Source of the DNA: CAZSSM01 sp964609385
GTDB lineage: Bacteria; Planctomycetota; Planctomycetia; Isosphaerales; Isosphaeraceae
DNA length: 32,991 bases
NCBI GenBank assembly: GCA_964609385.1
Contig: CAZSSM010000074.1
Span: 1-32,991, forward strand
Direction of reading: 5' to 3'
In this document: piece after piece, positions 25,096 through 32,991 of the stretch
How the letters are laid out: every line of letters starts with the position of its first letter
How positions within the stretch are numbered: position 1 is the first letter of the stretch
The notes under the pieces: generated by a model
Seen by the model: only the letters and a program-made list of their open reading frames with translations
What the model was told of the DNA's origin: nothing
Databases searched by the model: none
Program-made: the position numbers and the translations under genes

Positions 25096-25938
25096 ATGAT
25101 CCCTGCCATCGCGATTCCCAAGAACAGGAACAGGACTCGCCCTCGTTCCCAACACCGAACTAACCGTCAACGACGAGGAACCGACCGCCGCCATACCCAA
25201 CTGTTCAGAATCCGTCCCACCTTCGAGGGAATGGAGTCGCGCGAATTGCTGACTGTCGGCTTCATGCCGTTCATCCCTCCGGGCGGATTGCCATGCGGGA
25301 TCAGCCAAGACAGATGGGATTCATTCCCCGAGAATCCCGATCCCCCGACCGGGTCTCCATCTGAGATCAACATCGACGGACAGAACCCAGCGTCCCCCAC
25401 AAATCCCGGTCACGACCTGGGCGACCTTCCTGGCGACGCGGGATCCCTCTTTGACGGGATCATCATCGAGTCTCCGACCTTCGATGGAGACGGCAGCGTT
25501 TTCGGATCGATCACGTTCGGCGATGATTCGGTCAGCGCTCTGCTGCATCACGTCGTGGATGACGATGAAGTCTTGGGACACTACCTGCTGGCGATCCAAC
25601 CATCCGGGGATTCACTCGCGGATCTGATCCCGGAAGTCTCCGGTACGATTGCGGATCAGTTCAACGTATCCACACCGATCCTGGCCTTCTCCACTGAGGA
25701 GGTTCGTTTGGACTCGAACGAGTTGAGTGAACTCGCCGTCGATTTCTATGACGACCTTTATGGGGATTCCGAGTTCAGCCTGCGGATCGACGCCGGGATC
25801 AACCTGCTCAGCAAAGCTGAAGTGACTGAGGGTTCTGAGGTCAACGGCATCTTCTCGACCTTCGGGGTTGATTTCCCGGAAATCCATTTATTTGGAAGGG
25901 GTCGTGCTGCGGGACTTCAATCCCCAGACCCTCCATGA
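25096..25938 (+). CDS. Large exported protein of unknown function, N-terminal part (frameshifted)
   Basis: ATG at 25096 is preferred over 25000 because it places the Arg-rich leader and export motif near the N-terminus; its ribosome site is weak. Residues 1-38 are basic (KNRNRTRPRSQHRTNRQRRG), followed by FEGMESRELLTVGF at about 42-55, the same ExLExRxLLA-like motif seen at the start of the giant protein. The next 200 residues are acidic and beta-rich, with Asp-rich turns (DGIIIESPTFDGDGSVFGSI; HHVVDDDEVLG) and no domain I recognise. In this frame the sequence degenerates after GVDFPEIHL and stops at 25938; the family-like sequence continues in the +1 frame. The full protein would be about 890 aa. 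It follows the sigma/kinase genes by 160 bases on the same strand. Confidence 0.75.
   Translation: MIPAIAIPKNRNRTRPRSQHRTNRQRRGTDRRHTQLFRIRPTFEGMESRELLTVGFMPFIPPGGLPCGISQDRWDSFPENPDPPTGSPSEINIDGQNPASPTNPGHDLGDLPGDAGSLFDGIIIESPTFDGDGSVFGSITFGDDSVSALLHHVVDDDEVLGHYLLAIQPSGDSLADLIPEVSGTIADQFNVSTPILAFSTEEVRLDSNELSELAVDFYDDLYGDSEFSLRIDAGINLLSKAEVTEGSEVNGIFSTFGVDFPEIHLFGRGRAAGLQSPDPP
25864..25894 (+). other. +1 frame change in exported-protein gene
   Basis: Two overlapping frames (25868-25938) both look plausible here. Removing one G from GGGG at 25864-25867, or one T from TTT at 25891-25893, joins them into one protein that continues LEGVVLRDFNPQ. The position cannot be fixed by eye; an extra base from mutation or sequencing is the likely cause. 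Confidence 0.65.
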
Positions 25939-27772
25939 GGCACGCGAACACGGCCGGCTGGCCAATGCCCTCATGGAGGGGACAGCCTTGCGGGCCACGC
26001 TCCCCGAGATCGTTTTGCCCGGCCTACCCGCTGACTTCGCCACCAGTATGGCCTTCCTCGAGGTCACTGGTCAGCCAAGTATCGCCGTTGGATTCCAGCT
26101 TGACGTCGGTGGGGGCGCCGATGCTGAGTCTGGTGCGACCTTCGAGGCCGCCCTCCAGATCTCCCGGGACAACGTCGGCTTGACCGAATTCGGGATCTAC
26201 GCTGTGGCCGAAGGGACCTGGAAAGACGCCTTCGGGCTCCCGGGGATCGACCTCGAACGCACAGCCTTGGTCTTCTCCTACGATACCGTCCAGAACTTGA
26301 GCTTCGGCGTATCGGCCGAATTGAGCGTGGGTAGCCGTGATATCCAGATCGGCGGCAGCGTCTCCTTCCATGCCGTGACTGGTGTGCTGACCGACGTTCT
26401 CTTCGTGGGTCAGTTGAGCGCCATCGGCAGCGCGGACTTGATCGCCTTCACCAACACGATCATGGTTGGGACCAATCCGGGAACTGCCCCAATCGATGGT
26501 GACGAGCTGCTCGACTTCGAGATCCGCGACTTGCTCTTCTCCTATGCTCCTCTAGGCGGCGACGAAACCGTGGGGATCGAGGACGGCATTACCGTCGGCG
26601 GGAGTCTTTACGCGGCTGGTCAGCTGCTGGGGAGCGTGCGCGGGCACTTCGATGCATCCGGCGATTTCCCTGTCCTCGAGTTCGACGCGTCCGTGCCCCA
26701 ATTCGAATTCGGAGCCCTCTCTGTCCAGAACGTGCAAGTCGACATCCGTTTGAGTCATCTGGGCGACTCGCATTTCATCGTTGCGGGGACGGCACATCTG
26801 TTCGGGACCTCACTTTCGATCGATGTCCATTTGGGATCGAGTCAGCTTTCGTTCGCCTCGATGCTCCAGGTTCCCGGCCTCGGCCTGGCCGAGGTGGCCT
26901 TCAGCTCACCGACGGAAGGCAACCCGGTTTGGACCTTCCAGGCCCACGTCCGCAATGACCTGTCGGCCACCTTGGAGGACGTCGTCGCCGGCAACCTCGA
27001 GGCATGGGCTAACCAAACCGAGGCCGGCCTGGAGTCTGCGATGGCAACACTCCAGGCCGTCCAGGCCGAGGTTAATCGCCTCGACTATGCGATCGCCGAT
27101 GCGCGACAGCGTGCTCAGGCCCAGTATGACCACCTCTCCAGCGAACTGTTCGCGGCGGCCAACACAGTCGCATCGGCCCGACACACCGTCAATTTAGCTC
27201 GCTACCACACAGATGTCGCCTATCATAATTGGCAGGCTGCTATCGAGGATACCAGTAACGCGTGGTGGTGGGAGAAGCCCTATTACATCGCTTTGGAAAC
27301 GGCGGCCTTCTTCGAGTACGGCGCAAAGCTCGTCGCCTTCGAGGTCGCTAATCAAACCCTGATCGCCGCCGAGAACATCCTCAGGGGACTCAGCGTCGGC
27401 TCTGAATGGGTCCTGCAGGGGATCGGCCCCGACGCCCATCCCGAGGTCATCGCGTTGCAGGCCCAGAAAGCGATCGCCAATGTGGCCCTCGACGTGGCGA
27501 TCGGAGTCATCGAAGCGACCGAGGTCGTCAGTACCGGGGCGCTCCGGATCACCGCTTGGGTCGCAGAGAACATCGACGAACTCTTCTTCGTCGACGAGGT
27601 CTCAATCAGCGGGACGCTTGGGGGGTCCTTCGCCGAGACGGGAATCGACCTGATGGTGAGCTACCGCGTCCTTGGCGAGTCGCATGAGTTCGCCTTCGCC
27701 GGCTCGCTCGGCGACCTCGAATCGTCCCCCTTGACCACGCGGCTCGTCTCGACCATTCAGACGATCATTTGA
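25868..27772 (+). CDS. Large exported protein of unknown function, C-terminal part
   Basis: 634 codons; the TTG at 25868 is the edge of the open frame and not a likely start. Residues about 10-330 are beta-rich, with repeated units such as FSYDTVQNLSFGVSAELSVG, VLFVGQLSAIGSADLIAFTN and VGGSLYAAGQLLGSVRGHFD, short amphipathic strands that suggest an elongated beta structure. Residues about 365-480 are a long helical, probably coiled-coil stretch (LQAVQAEVNRLDYAIADARQ, LSSELFAAANTVASARHTV). After that comes an aromatic segment (WWWEKPYYIALETAAFFEYG), an Ala-rich helical region and a final beta domain. No enzyme motif or membrane anchor is visible. With the N-terminal export motif this is probably an extracellular structural or binding protein. 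I do not recognise the family. Confidence 0.8.
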   Translation: MISRKSIYLEGVVLRDFNPQTLHEAREHGRLANALMEGTALRATLPEIVLPGLPADFATSMAFLEVTGQPSIAVGFQLDVGGGADAESGATFEAALQISRDNVGLTEFGIYAVAEGTWKDAFGLPGIDLERTALVFSYDTVQNLSFGVSAELSVGSRDIQIGGSVSFHAVTGVLTDVLFVGQLSAIGSADLIAFTNTIMVGTNPGTAPIDGDELLDFEIRDLLFSYAPLGGDETVGIEDGITVGGSLYAAGQLLGSVRGHFDASGDFPVLEFDASVPQFEFGALSVQNVQVDIRLSHLGDSHFIVAGTAHLFGTSLSIDVHLGSSQLSFASMLQVPGLGLAEVAFSSPTEGNPVWTFQAHVRNDLSATLEDVVAGNLEAWANQTEAGLESAMATLQAVQAEVNRLDYAIADARQRAQAQYDHLSSELFAAANTVASARHTVNLARYHTDVAYHNWQAAIEDTSNAWWWEKPYYIALETAAFFEYGAKLVAFEVANQTLIAAENILRGLSVGSEWVLQGIGPDAHPEVIALQAQKAIANVALDVAIGVIEATEVVSTGALRITAWVAENIDELFFVDEVSISGTLGGSFAETGIDLMVSYRVLGESHEFAFAGSLGDLESSPLTTRLVSTIQTII

Positions 27773-27807
27773 TCGGTCCCAGGCATACCTTCGACGACCC
27801 CGCGGGA

Positions 27808-27856
27808 GCTCCCGAGATTTCCCTCTCGTGGGATCGGAGCGAGGAGATCTCGGAGC
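27808..27856. terminator. Hairpin between convergent genes, possible bidirectional terminator
   Basis: GCTCC(C)GAGAT (27808-27818) pairs with ATCTCGGAGC (27847-27856) with one bulged C, around a loop of about 28 bases. It sits between two convergent stop codons. No T-tract on either strand, so support is weak. Confidence 0.3.
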
Positions 27857-27886
27857 CTCTGGAAACAACCAATCTAGAGTAGTCGC

Positions 27887-29302
27887 TCAGCCGACGAGGA
27901 ACGTGCCAATGATGACACCGAGGCCGACCAAAAGCGCCGAGCCGAGCAGGATGATGATGCAAGCGGCGATCGGCGAGTTCTTGGCCAGCAGGACGAAGGG
28001 GACGAGCCAGTCGGGGGGCTGAATCGCCTCGTCGTCCTCTTCGTCCGAGCCGACCTGCGAGGCGATCACGCTGGATCCCATGGAGGGCAAAGTTTGTTCG
28101 CGACGGTCGATGGCGGCCATGGCCGAGAGGGTGCTGTTGGCCATGGCGGGTTGCCCGGACTGGTCTGGGGGCATCGCGGCTTCCGGGTTCGTCGGCTCTG
28201 GGTCTGGACTCGGCTTGGGTTCTTGAATGTGGACTTGCCGAGATCGGGTTCGCTTGAGGAGTTGGTCGAGGATCTCGGCGACCTCCCCGGCGGTCTGGAA
28301 CCGCTCCTCCGGCTTGTTGGTCATCATCCGATCGAGGACCCGAACAACGCTCCGGGGCACGTCGGGTCGGAGGTCGGTCACCGGCGGCGCGGTCCCGTTG
28401 ATCCGGGCACCGAGCCGGTCGATCGGCGAATCACCCTGGAACGGCATCTGACCAGTGAGGATATGGTACCAGGTACAGCCGAGCGAATAGATGTCGCTGC
28501 GACCATCGAGTTCCTGGCCGGTGGCCTGCTCCGGCGACATGTAGTCGATGGTGCCGACGGCGATCCCTTGAGCGGTCTTGAAGGTGTCGGGTGACTCGTC
28601 GTCCTGGACCAACGCAGCCAAGCCGAGGTCGGCCACCTTGACGACGCGGTCGGCATTGCGGATCAGGAGGTTGGATGGCTTGACATCGCGATGCACGACA
28701 CCCTGATCATGGGCGTGTTGCAGGCCGGCGGCGGCCTGGGCGATGTGGTCGACCGTCTCAGCGATCGGCAACGGGCCGCGTTTCCGGAGCCGTTGACTCA
28801 GGCTCGTGCCCGGCACGTACTCCATGACGATATACATCAAGTCGCCGATCTTGTCGGCGTCGAAGGCGCGGACCACGTTGGGATGATCGAGCCGGCCGAC
28901 CAGACGCATCTCGCGTTGGAAGCGGGCTAGGACGCGATCGTTATTGATGTTCTCCGGCGCGACGACCTTGATGGCGGCCAGCCGGTCCATGAGCATGTGA
29001 CGGGCCATATAGACGCGGCCCATCGATCCTGATCCGACTCGATCCTGGATTACATAGCGACTGACCATCAGGCCATGGGCCTTACCACGAAGGAACCGAC
29101 GGGCCTGATACTCGGTCAGGACTCCCTCGCCGATCAGGGCGTCGGAGAGCTTTTGCGGATCCTGAGGGTACGTCCCTCGGAGGACCTTGGCGCGAACGTC
29201 TTCGAACTGTCGGTCATGAAGGATGCCGGAGCGTCGGATCACCGCGAGCAGGTCCAGGTCGGGGGGGATCGACTCGGCCAGGTTCGATTCGGGTTGTGCC
29301 AT
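27887..29302 (-). CDS. Tail-anchored Ser/Thr protein kinase
   Basis: 471 residues. ATG at 29302 is preferred (GAGG about 11 bases upstream); the upstream ATG at 29371 has no ribosome site. Residues 15-80 are a planctomycete kinase leader (LLAVIRRSGILHDRQFEDV, GEGVLTEYQARRFLRGKAHG). Kinase domain about 83-345: GSGSMG loop with complete GxGxxG, Lys112, HRDVKPSN with Asp206, and Asp225 in DLG, a common variant of DFG; APE-like SPEQ; IYSLGCTWYHILTG. The 350-435 linker is Pro/Ser-rich, and a membrane helix at about 446-468 ends the protein, so the kinase is cytosolic and anchored by its tail. It is convergent with the exported-protein gene and not in the sigma operon; its substrates are unknown. 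Confidence 0.93.
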   Translation of the reverse strand: MAQPESNLAESIPPDLDLLAVIRRSGILHDRQFEDVRAKVLRGTYPQDPQKLSDALIGEGVLTEYQARRFLRGKAHGLMVSRYVIQDRVGSGSMGRVYMARHMLMDRLAAIKVVAPENINNDRVLARFQREMRLVGRLDHPNVVRAFDADKIGDLMYIVMEYVPGTSLSQRLRKRGPLPIAETVDHIAQAAAGLQHAHDQGVVHRDVKPSNLLIRNADRVVKVADLGLAALVQDDESPDTFKTAQGIAVGTIDYMSPEQATGQELDGRSDIYSLGCTWYHILTGQMPFQGDSPIDRLGARINGTAPPVTDLRPDVPRSVVRVLDRMMTNKPEERFQTAGEVAEILDQLLKRTRSRQVHIQEPKPSPDPEPTNPEAAMPPDQSGQPAMANSTLSAMAAIDRREQTLPSMGSSVIASQVGSDEEDDEAIQPPDWLVPFVLLAKNSPIAACIIILLGSALLVGLGVIIGTFLVG

Positions 29303-29860
29303 CGAGTACCGATCCTCAACCGACTTGGGAGGCGGGCGTCGTCGGGCGACGTTAGCCCCCGACCCACGCATTGGCGGGCTTTTGACGACGAGTGGTGGGT
29401 TGTGTCCGTGCGTTCAATCGGCTCCGGATCCACCGATCGTTCTCTGACAGTACTCTACCTGATTGTGAAAGCTCCGACCAAGGGCGCCGGATTGGGGCAA
29501 CGTCCTCAAAACTCACAAAGAGTGATCGGAGAACACCGCTCGAAAACCGACGAGGGGCGACCGCATGCCGAGATCTCAGCATGTCGAGTCCGAACGGGTC
29601 GCCGGGCATCGGTTGTGTTACGATGAAGCCTGATTGGCTTCCCGGCCCCCCTGGATCTCCGGTCCTCTCGTGGTCTCCGGGACCATCTCGATTCGATGGA
29701 CTGGTCGTCGGCTGCACCCGTACAGATTCTCGCGTACGCGGATTGCCCCGATGGCCAAAGGAATGCGGACGACCCAACGAGGGGGGACGGGGACGGCGTC
29801 CCGATCGACCAACGGGCGCCGCGATCTTCCGCACACGACCCCGCCACCGAGGTCCTCCGC
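29303..29860. other. Divergent intergenic region, no supported gene
   Basis: Between the divergent kinase and HAD genes. Frames here are Arg/Pro-rich and lack starts with ribosome sites. It should hold both promoters; I cannot pick a convincing pair of boxes. Confidence 0.45.
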
Positions 29861-30760
29861 ATGTCCGAAACCACCCCGAACGCCCTGACCGACCTGGCAG
29901 CCTTCACTCCGCGCCACGACTTCTTCGTCGGGATCGACAGCGACGGCTGTGCCTTCGACACGATGGAGGTCAAGCACAAGGAGTGCTTCATTCCCAACAT
30001 CATCGAGAGCTACGGCTTGGCCTCGGTCTCGAAGTATGCGCGGGAGGTGGCCGAATTCGTCAATCTTTACTCGGTCGACCGGGGAATCAACCGGTTCAAG
30101 GCCCTGATCAAGACCTTCAACATGCTGGCCGAGCGTCCCGAGGTCCAAGCGCGCGGCGTCTCAATCGACCCGTTGACCGGGGTCCGGGCCTGGGTCGCTC
30201 GGGAGACCAAGCTGGGCAACCCGAGTCTGAAGTCGGCCGTTGAGGCGACTAGGGACGCCGACCTGGCCCGTTGCCTGGCCTGGAGCGAGTCGGTCAACGC
30301 GGCCGTCGGGCGGATCGTCTCGAACGTCCCGCCCTTCCCGATGGTCCGAGAATCGCTGGCCAAGCTCGCCAAGGTGGCCGACATCGTCGTGGTCTCGGCC
30401 ACGCCCAACGAGGCGCTGGTCCGCGAGTGGACCGAGCACGGTCTAGCCCCGTTCGTCCGGGTCATCGCGGGGCAAGAGGCCGGGAGCAAGGCTGAAGTCC
30501 TGGACCGCGCTGCGGCCAGCTATCCGCGCCCCAAGACCCTCATGATTGGCGACGCGCCCGGTGATCGGAAAGCTGCCGAGCAGAACCAGGTGCGCTTCTA
30601 CCCGATCGATCCGGGTCACGAGGACGCCTCGTGGGAGCGATTCCACGACGAGACGATCGACAACTTCTTGGAAGGGGGCTACGACGGCCCGTACCTGGAG
30701 GCCCAACTCGAGCGCTTCGAGGCCTTGCTGCCGGTCGATCCGCCGTGGAAAACCGCCTGA
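29861..30760 (+). CDS. HAD-superfamily hydrolase
   Basis: 299 residues from ATG 29861 (GAGG about 8-11 bases upstream; the longer frame to 29696 looks non-coding). Motif I is GIDSDGCAFDT with nucleophile Asp26 and acid/base Asp28; motif II is VVSATPN (Ser179); motif III is Lys210 in GSKAEV; motif IV is IGDAPGD (Asp231, Asp235). All catalytic positions are present. Residues about 35-160 form a large helical cap (IESYGLASVSKYAREVAEFV, RFKALIKTFNMLAERPEVQ) as in C1-cap phosphatases, which fixes substrate choice. Probably a cytosolic sugar- or small-molecule phosphatase; the neighbours (PPi-phosphofructokinase and 6-phosphogluconate dehydrogenase) suggest a sugar phosphate, which is inference. 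Confidence 0.88.
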   Translation: MSETTPNALTDLAAFTPRHDFFVGIDSDGCAFDTMEVKHKECFIPNIIESYGLASVSKYAREVAEFVNLYSVDRGINRFKALIKTFNMLAERPEVQARGVSIDPLTGVRAWVARETKLGNPSLKSAVEATRDADLARCLAWSESVNAAVGRIVSNVPPFPMVRESLAKLAKVADIVVVSATPNEALVREWTEHGLAPFVRVIAGQEAGSKAEVLDRAAASYPRPKTLMIGDAPGDRKAAEQNQVRFYPIDPGHEDASWERFHDETIDNFLEGGYDGPYLEAQLERFEALLPVDPPWKTA

Positions 30761-30939
30761 GCGGGACTCAGAATGGGGTGCGGTCGGTCGCGGTAAGCCG
30801 AGGCATCGAAGGCCCGACCTTATCACGAACCACCGCGTCGGCCCGGCGATCTGGGTCGACGAACCGGTCGTGCCCCGGACCGGACATTCGCAGCCCCTGA
30901 CCCGTCGCCGTTGAGGATCCCCCTTGGAGGTTCCCGCCC

Positions 30940-32241
30940 ATGTCCGCCCGCAACGTGGTGGTCGCCCAGTCCGGCGGCCCGACCTGTGTGATCAATAACT
31001 CACTCCGCGGGATCGTCGAGGCTTGCCTGGCCCAGCCCGAGACCTTCGGCGACGTCTACGCCGGCCGGTTCGGTATCGAGGGTGTGCTCAAGGAGGAATT
31101 GATCGACCTCTCACGCGCACCGGCCGAAGAGATCGCCCTGCTGCGGACCTCGCCAGCGGCCGGTGGGATCGGCACCTGCCGCTACAAGCTCAAAGCGGGC
31201 CAGGACGAGGACTTCGCGCGGGTCGTCGAGGTCCTCAAGGCCCACGAGGTCGGCTTCTTCTTCTATATCGGCGGAAACGACTCGCAGGACACCGCCCATA
31301 AGGTCAGCTTGCTGGCCCGCGACGCCGGCTTGGACCTGATCGCCGTGGGTGTGCCCAAGACGATCGACAACGACCTGGGCGACACCCAGTTCCAGTTGCT
31401 CGACCACTCGCCGGGCTATGGCTCGGTGGCCCGCTACTACGCGCAATACATCCGGCAGGCTGATCAGGAGAACCGGGGGAGCTGCCCGTCCGACCCGGTC
31501 CTGGTCATCCAGGCGATGGGTCGCAAGATCGGCTTCATCCCGGCCGCGGCACGGTTGGCCGACCCGGAGCGGACCATGCCGATCCAGATCTACATGGCCG
31601 AGGCGGGCCTGAACCTGGAGCAGCTCGGCCGGAACGTCCTGACCCAGCTCGACCAGGACGGGCGCTGTATCGTCGTGGTCAGCGAAGGGTTCGACGTCGG
31701 CGAACTCGGCGTTAACCGCGACACCTTCGGGCACGCCCAGTACTCGGCCAGCCAGACTACGGTGGCCCAGGTGGTGGTCAATTACTTGAACACCTTGAAG
31801 TTCCCCGTGCCAGGCAAGGCGAGGGGCCAGGTGCCCGGGACCGATCAGCGCAACGCCATCGCTTACGCCAGTACCGTCGATCTGGACGAGGCCTACAACG
31901 TCGGCCGGCACGCCGCCCACGTCGCCCGGCACGAGGGCAACGGCTGGATGGCGACGATCCTCCGCGAACGGATCGGCGGACCGGGCTCAGCCTACGCCGT
32001 CCGCTACGACAAGGTCCCGCTCCAGGAAGTCGCGAACAGCGAGCGTACCTTCCCGAGTTCCTGGCTAAGCCCCGACAAGATCGACGTCACCGACGCGTTT
32101 CTCGAATATGCCCAACCTTTGATCGGCCAAGATTGGGTCAGCGTCCCGACCGTTGGTGGTTTGGCACGGTTTGCGCAAATCCCACCCCAGTATGTCTCAA
32201 AGAAACTGACCCCATATGTCCCGCAAACCTATCGATCCTGA
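30940..32241 (+). CDS. pfp: Diphosphate-fructose-6-phosphate 1-phosphotransferase
   Basis: 433 residues, start supported by GGAGG about 10 bases upstream. It transfers phosphate to fructose 6-phosphate to give fructose 1,6-bisphosphate in glycolysis; the PPi-using type is reversible. Motifs: SGGPTCVINN (11-20), YIGGNDSQDTAHK (109-121), PKTIDNDLGD (139-148) with Asp143 as the catalytic base, and QAMGRKIGF (191-199). PKTIDND with Lys140 marks PPi-dependent enzymes (ATP enzymes have PGTIDND). GGNDS in place of GGDGS (ATP) or GGDDS (classical PPi) places it in the less-studied PPi-type subgroup. It follows the HAD gene by 179 bases and precedes gnd by 95. Phosphoryl donor is inferred from motifs and would need an assay. 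Confidence 0.92.
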   Translation: MSARNVVVAQSGGPTCVINNSLRGIVEACLAQPETFGDVYAGRFGIEGVLKEELIDLSRAPAEEIALLRTSPAAGGIGTCRYKLKAGQDEDFARVVEVLKAHEVGFFFYIGGNDSQDTAHKVSLLARDAGLDLIAVGVPKTIDNDLGDTQFQLLDHSPGYGSVARYYAQYIRQADQENRGSCPSDPVLVIQAMGRKIGFIPAAARLADPERTMPIQIYMAEAGLNLEQLGRNVLTQLDQDGRCIVVVSEGFDVGELGVNRDTFGHAQYSASQTTVAQVVVNYLNTLKFPVPGKARGQVPGTDQRNAIAYASTVDLDEAYNVGRHAAHVARHEGNGWMATILRERIGGPGSAYAVRYDKVPLQEVANSERTFPSSWLSPDKIDVTDAFLEYAQPLIGQDWVSVPTVGGLARFAQIPPQYVSKKLTPYVPQTYRS

Positions 32242-32269
32242 GCGCGATCGAGGGAACTCGATCGCGCTC
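32240..32269 (+). terminator. Perfect 13-bp GGAA-loop hairpin at the pfp stop
   Basis: GAGCGCGATCGAG (32240-32252) and CTCGATCGCGCTC (32257-32269) pair perfectly around a GGAA tetraloop of the GNRA type. The stem begins within the pfp stop codon (TGA 32239-32241). Only TT follows, so termination may be partial and the hairpin may instead stabilise the mRNA end or set the pfp/gnd ratio. Confidence 0.6.
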
Positions 32270-32336
32270 TTGAATCGCGCCTGTCACGACCGAATCTCCT
32301 GACCAACCGCAGACTCCCGAGGGACCCCACACGCCA

Positions 32337-32991
32337 ATGTCTGTCGCCACCGACTCCCAAACCGCGACCGGGACCGCCGACATCGGGCTGATCGGCCTGG
32401 CGGTCATGGGCGAGAACTTGGTCCTCAACATGGAGGACCACGGCTACACCGTGGCCGTCTACAACCGAACGACTTCGAAGGTCGACGACTTCGTCAACGG
32501 CCGAGGCCAGGGCAAGAAACTGGTCGGCTGCCACAGCCTGGAACAGCTCATTGGGGCGCTGAAGCGTCCGCGGAAGATCATGATCATGGTCAAGGCGGGC
32601 GGGCCGGTCGATGCGGTCATCGACCAGCTCACGCCCTTGTTGGAGCCGGGCGACATCCTGATCGACGGCGGAAACTCGCACTATCCCGACACGACCCGTC
32701 GGTGCCGAGGCCTCCAGGAGAAGGGTCTGCTCTACATCGGCACGGGTGTCTCGGGCGGCGAAGAGGGTGCGTTGAAGGGTCCCTCGATCATGCCCGGCGG
32801 CCACGAGGAGGCCTGGCCGCACCTCAAGCCGATCTTCCAGGCCATCGCCGCACAGGTCGACGGTCAACCCTGCTGCGACTGGGTCGGTCCCGAGGGCGCC
32901 GGCCACTTCGTCAAGATGGTCCACAACGGGATCGAGTACGGCGACAAGCAGCTCATCTTCGAGTCGTACCAGCTGATCCGTGAGCTGCTCG
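32337..32991 (+). CDS. gnd: 6-phosphogluconate dehydrogenase, decarboxylating (5' part)
   Basis: 218 codons visible; the gene runs off the window. It converts 6-phosphogluconate to ribulose 5-phosphate and CO2 with NADP+ in the oxidative pentose phosphate pathway. The cofactor loop GLAVMG is at residues 20-25, with NRT at 43-45. ILIDGGNSHYPDT (107-119), the signature GVSGGEEGALKGPSIMPGG (137-155) and FVKMVHNGIEYGDKQ (191-205) include the catalytic Lys193 and Glu200. GDKQ in place of the usual GDMQ is a small departure. ATG 32337 has GAGGGA about 12 bases upstream. It lies 95 bases after pfp, so both may share a transcript if the hairpin between them is leaky. Confidence 0.96.
   Translation, partial: MSVATDSQTATGTADIGLIGLAVMGENLVLNMEDHGYTVAVYNRTTSKVDDFVNGRGQGKKLVGCHSLEQLIGALKRPRKIMIMVKAGGPVDAVIDQLTPLLEPGDILIDGGNSHYPDTTRRCRGLQEKGLLYIGTGVSGGEEGALKGPSIMPGGHEEAWPHLKPIFQAIAAQVDGQPCCDWVGPEGAGHFVKMVHNGIEYGDKQLIFESYQLIRELL

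Overview
The window looks like chromosome of a GC-rich member of the Planctomycetota; an Isosphaerales-type genome is possible, but that is inference. The evidence is a DUF1559 pseudopilin-like protein, an ECF sigma factor of the planctomycete-expanded type encoded directly before a TPR Ser/Thr kinase, a second Ser/Thr kinase with a C-terminal membrane anchor, two large exported proteins with an Arg-rich leader and an ExLExRxLLA-like motif, a PEP-CTERM protein, and a PPi-type phosphofructokinase.

Layout. 1-1640 (+): a small lipoprotein, an SDR oxidoreductase and tRNA-Val(UAC). 1637-2740: about 1.1 kb with no convincing gene. 2741-12021 (+): a giant modular secreted protein (about 3,090 aa if one -1 frameshift is bridged) with a sorbosone-dehydrogenase-like propeller, three malectin domains, a CBM6-like module, DUF11, four Calx-beta modules and RTX repeats, closed by a strong terminator. 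12564-13442: an IS5-family (IS427-group-like) element with good inverted repeats, TA flanks and a transposase split over several frames. 13505-17964 (-): a probable operon of a DUF1559 protein, a DUF4198-like/kelch protein and two small paralogous lipoproteins whose genes overlap by ATGA. 18493-19347 (-): a PEP-CTERM protein. 20159-21326: a possible small ORF and a DEDDh exonuclease. 21610-24936 (+): ECF sigma factor overlapping a Ser/Thr kinase-TPR gene that is split by a frame change. 25096-27772 (+): a second exported protein of unknown function, also split. 27887-29302 (-): a second Ser/Thr kinase. 29861-32991 (+): HAD hydrolase, PPi-dependent phosphofructokinase and the 5' part of 6-phosphogluconate dehydrogenase, a central carbon cluster.

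How the genes may work together: the sigma factor and kinase are probably one phosphorylation-controlled transcription switch. The exported protein downstream is a possible target or sensor partner, which is inference. The DUF1559/kelch/lipoprotein operon probably builds a cell-surface assembly. Three otherwise well-preserved long genes, and the transposase, are broken by single-base frame changes that lie mostly in or next to short homopolymer runs. Homopolymer sequencing error is the simplest explanation for most of them, but two (G_AAA_AAC in the giant gene and C_CCC_CCA in the kinase) fit or approach the -1 slippery heptamer pattern and deserve a direct check. I found no CRISPR array, no rRNA and no complete previously undescribed defence or mobile system.
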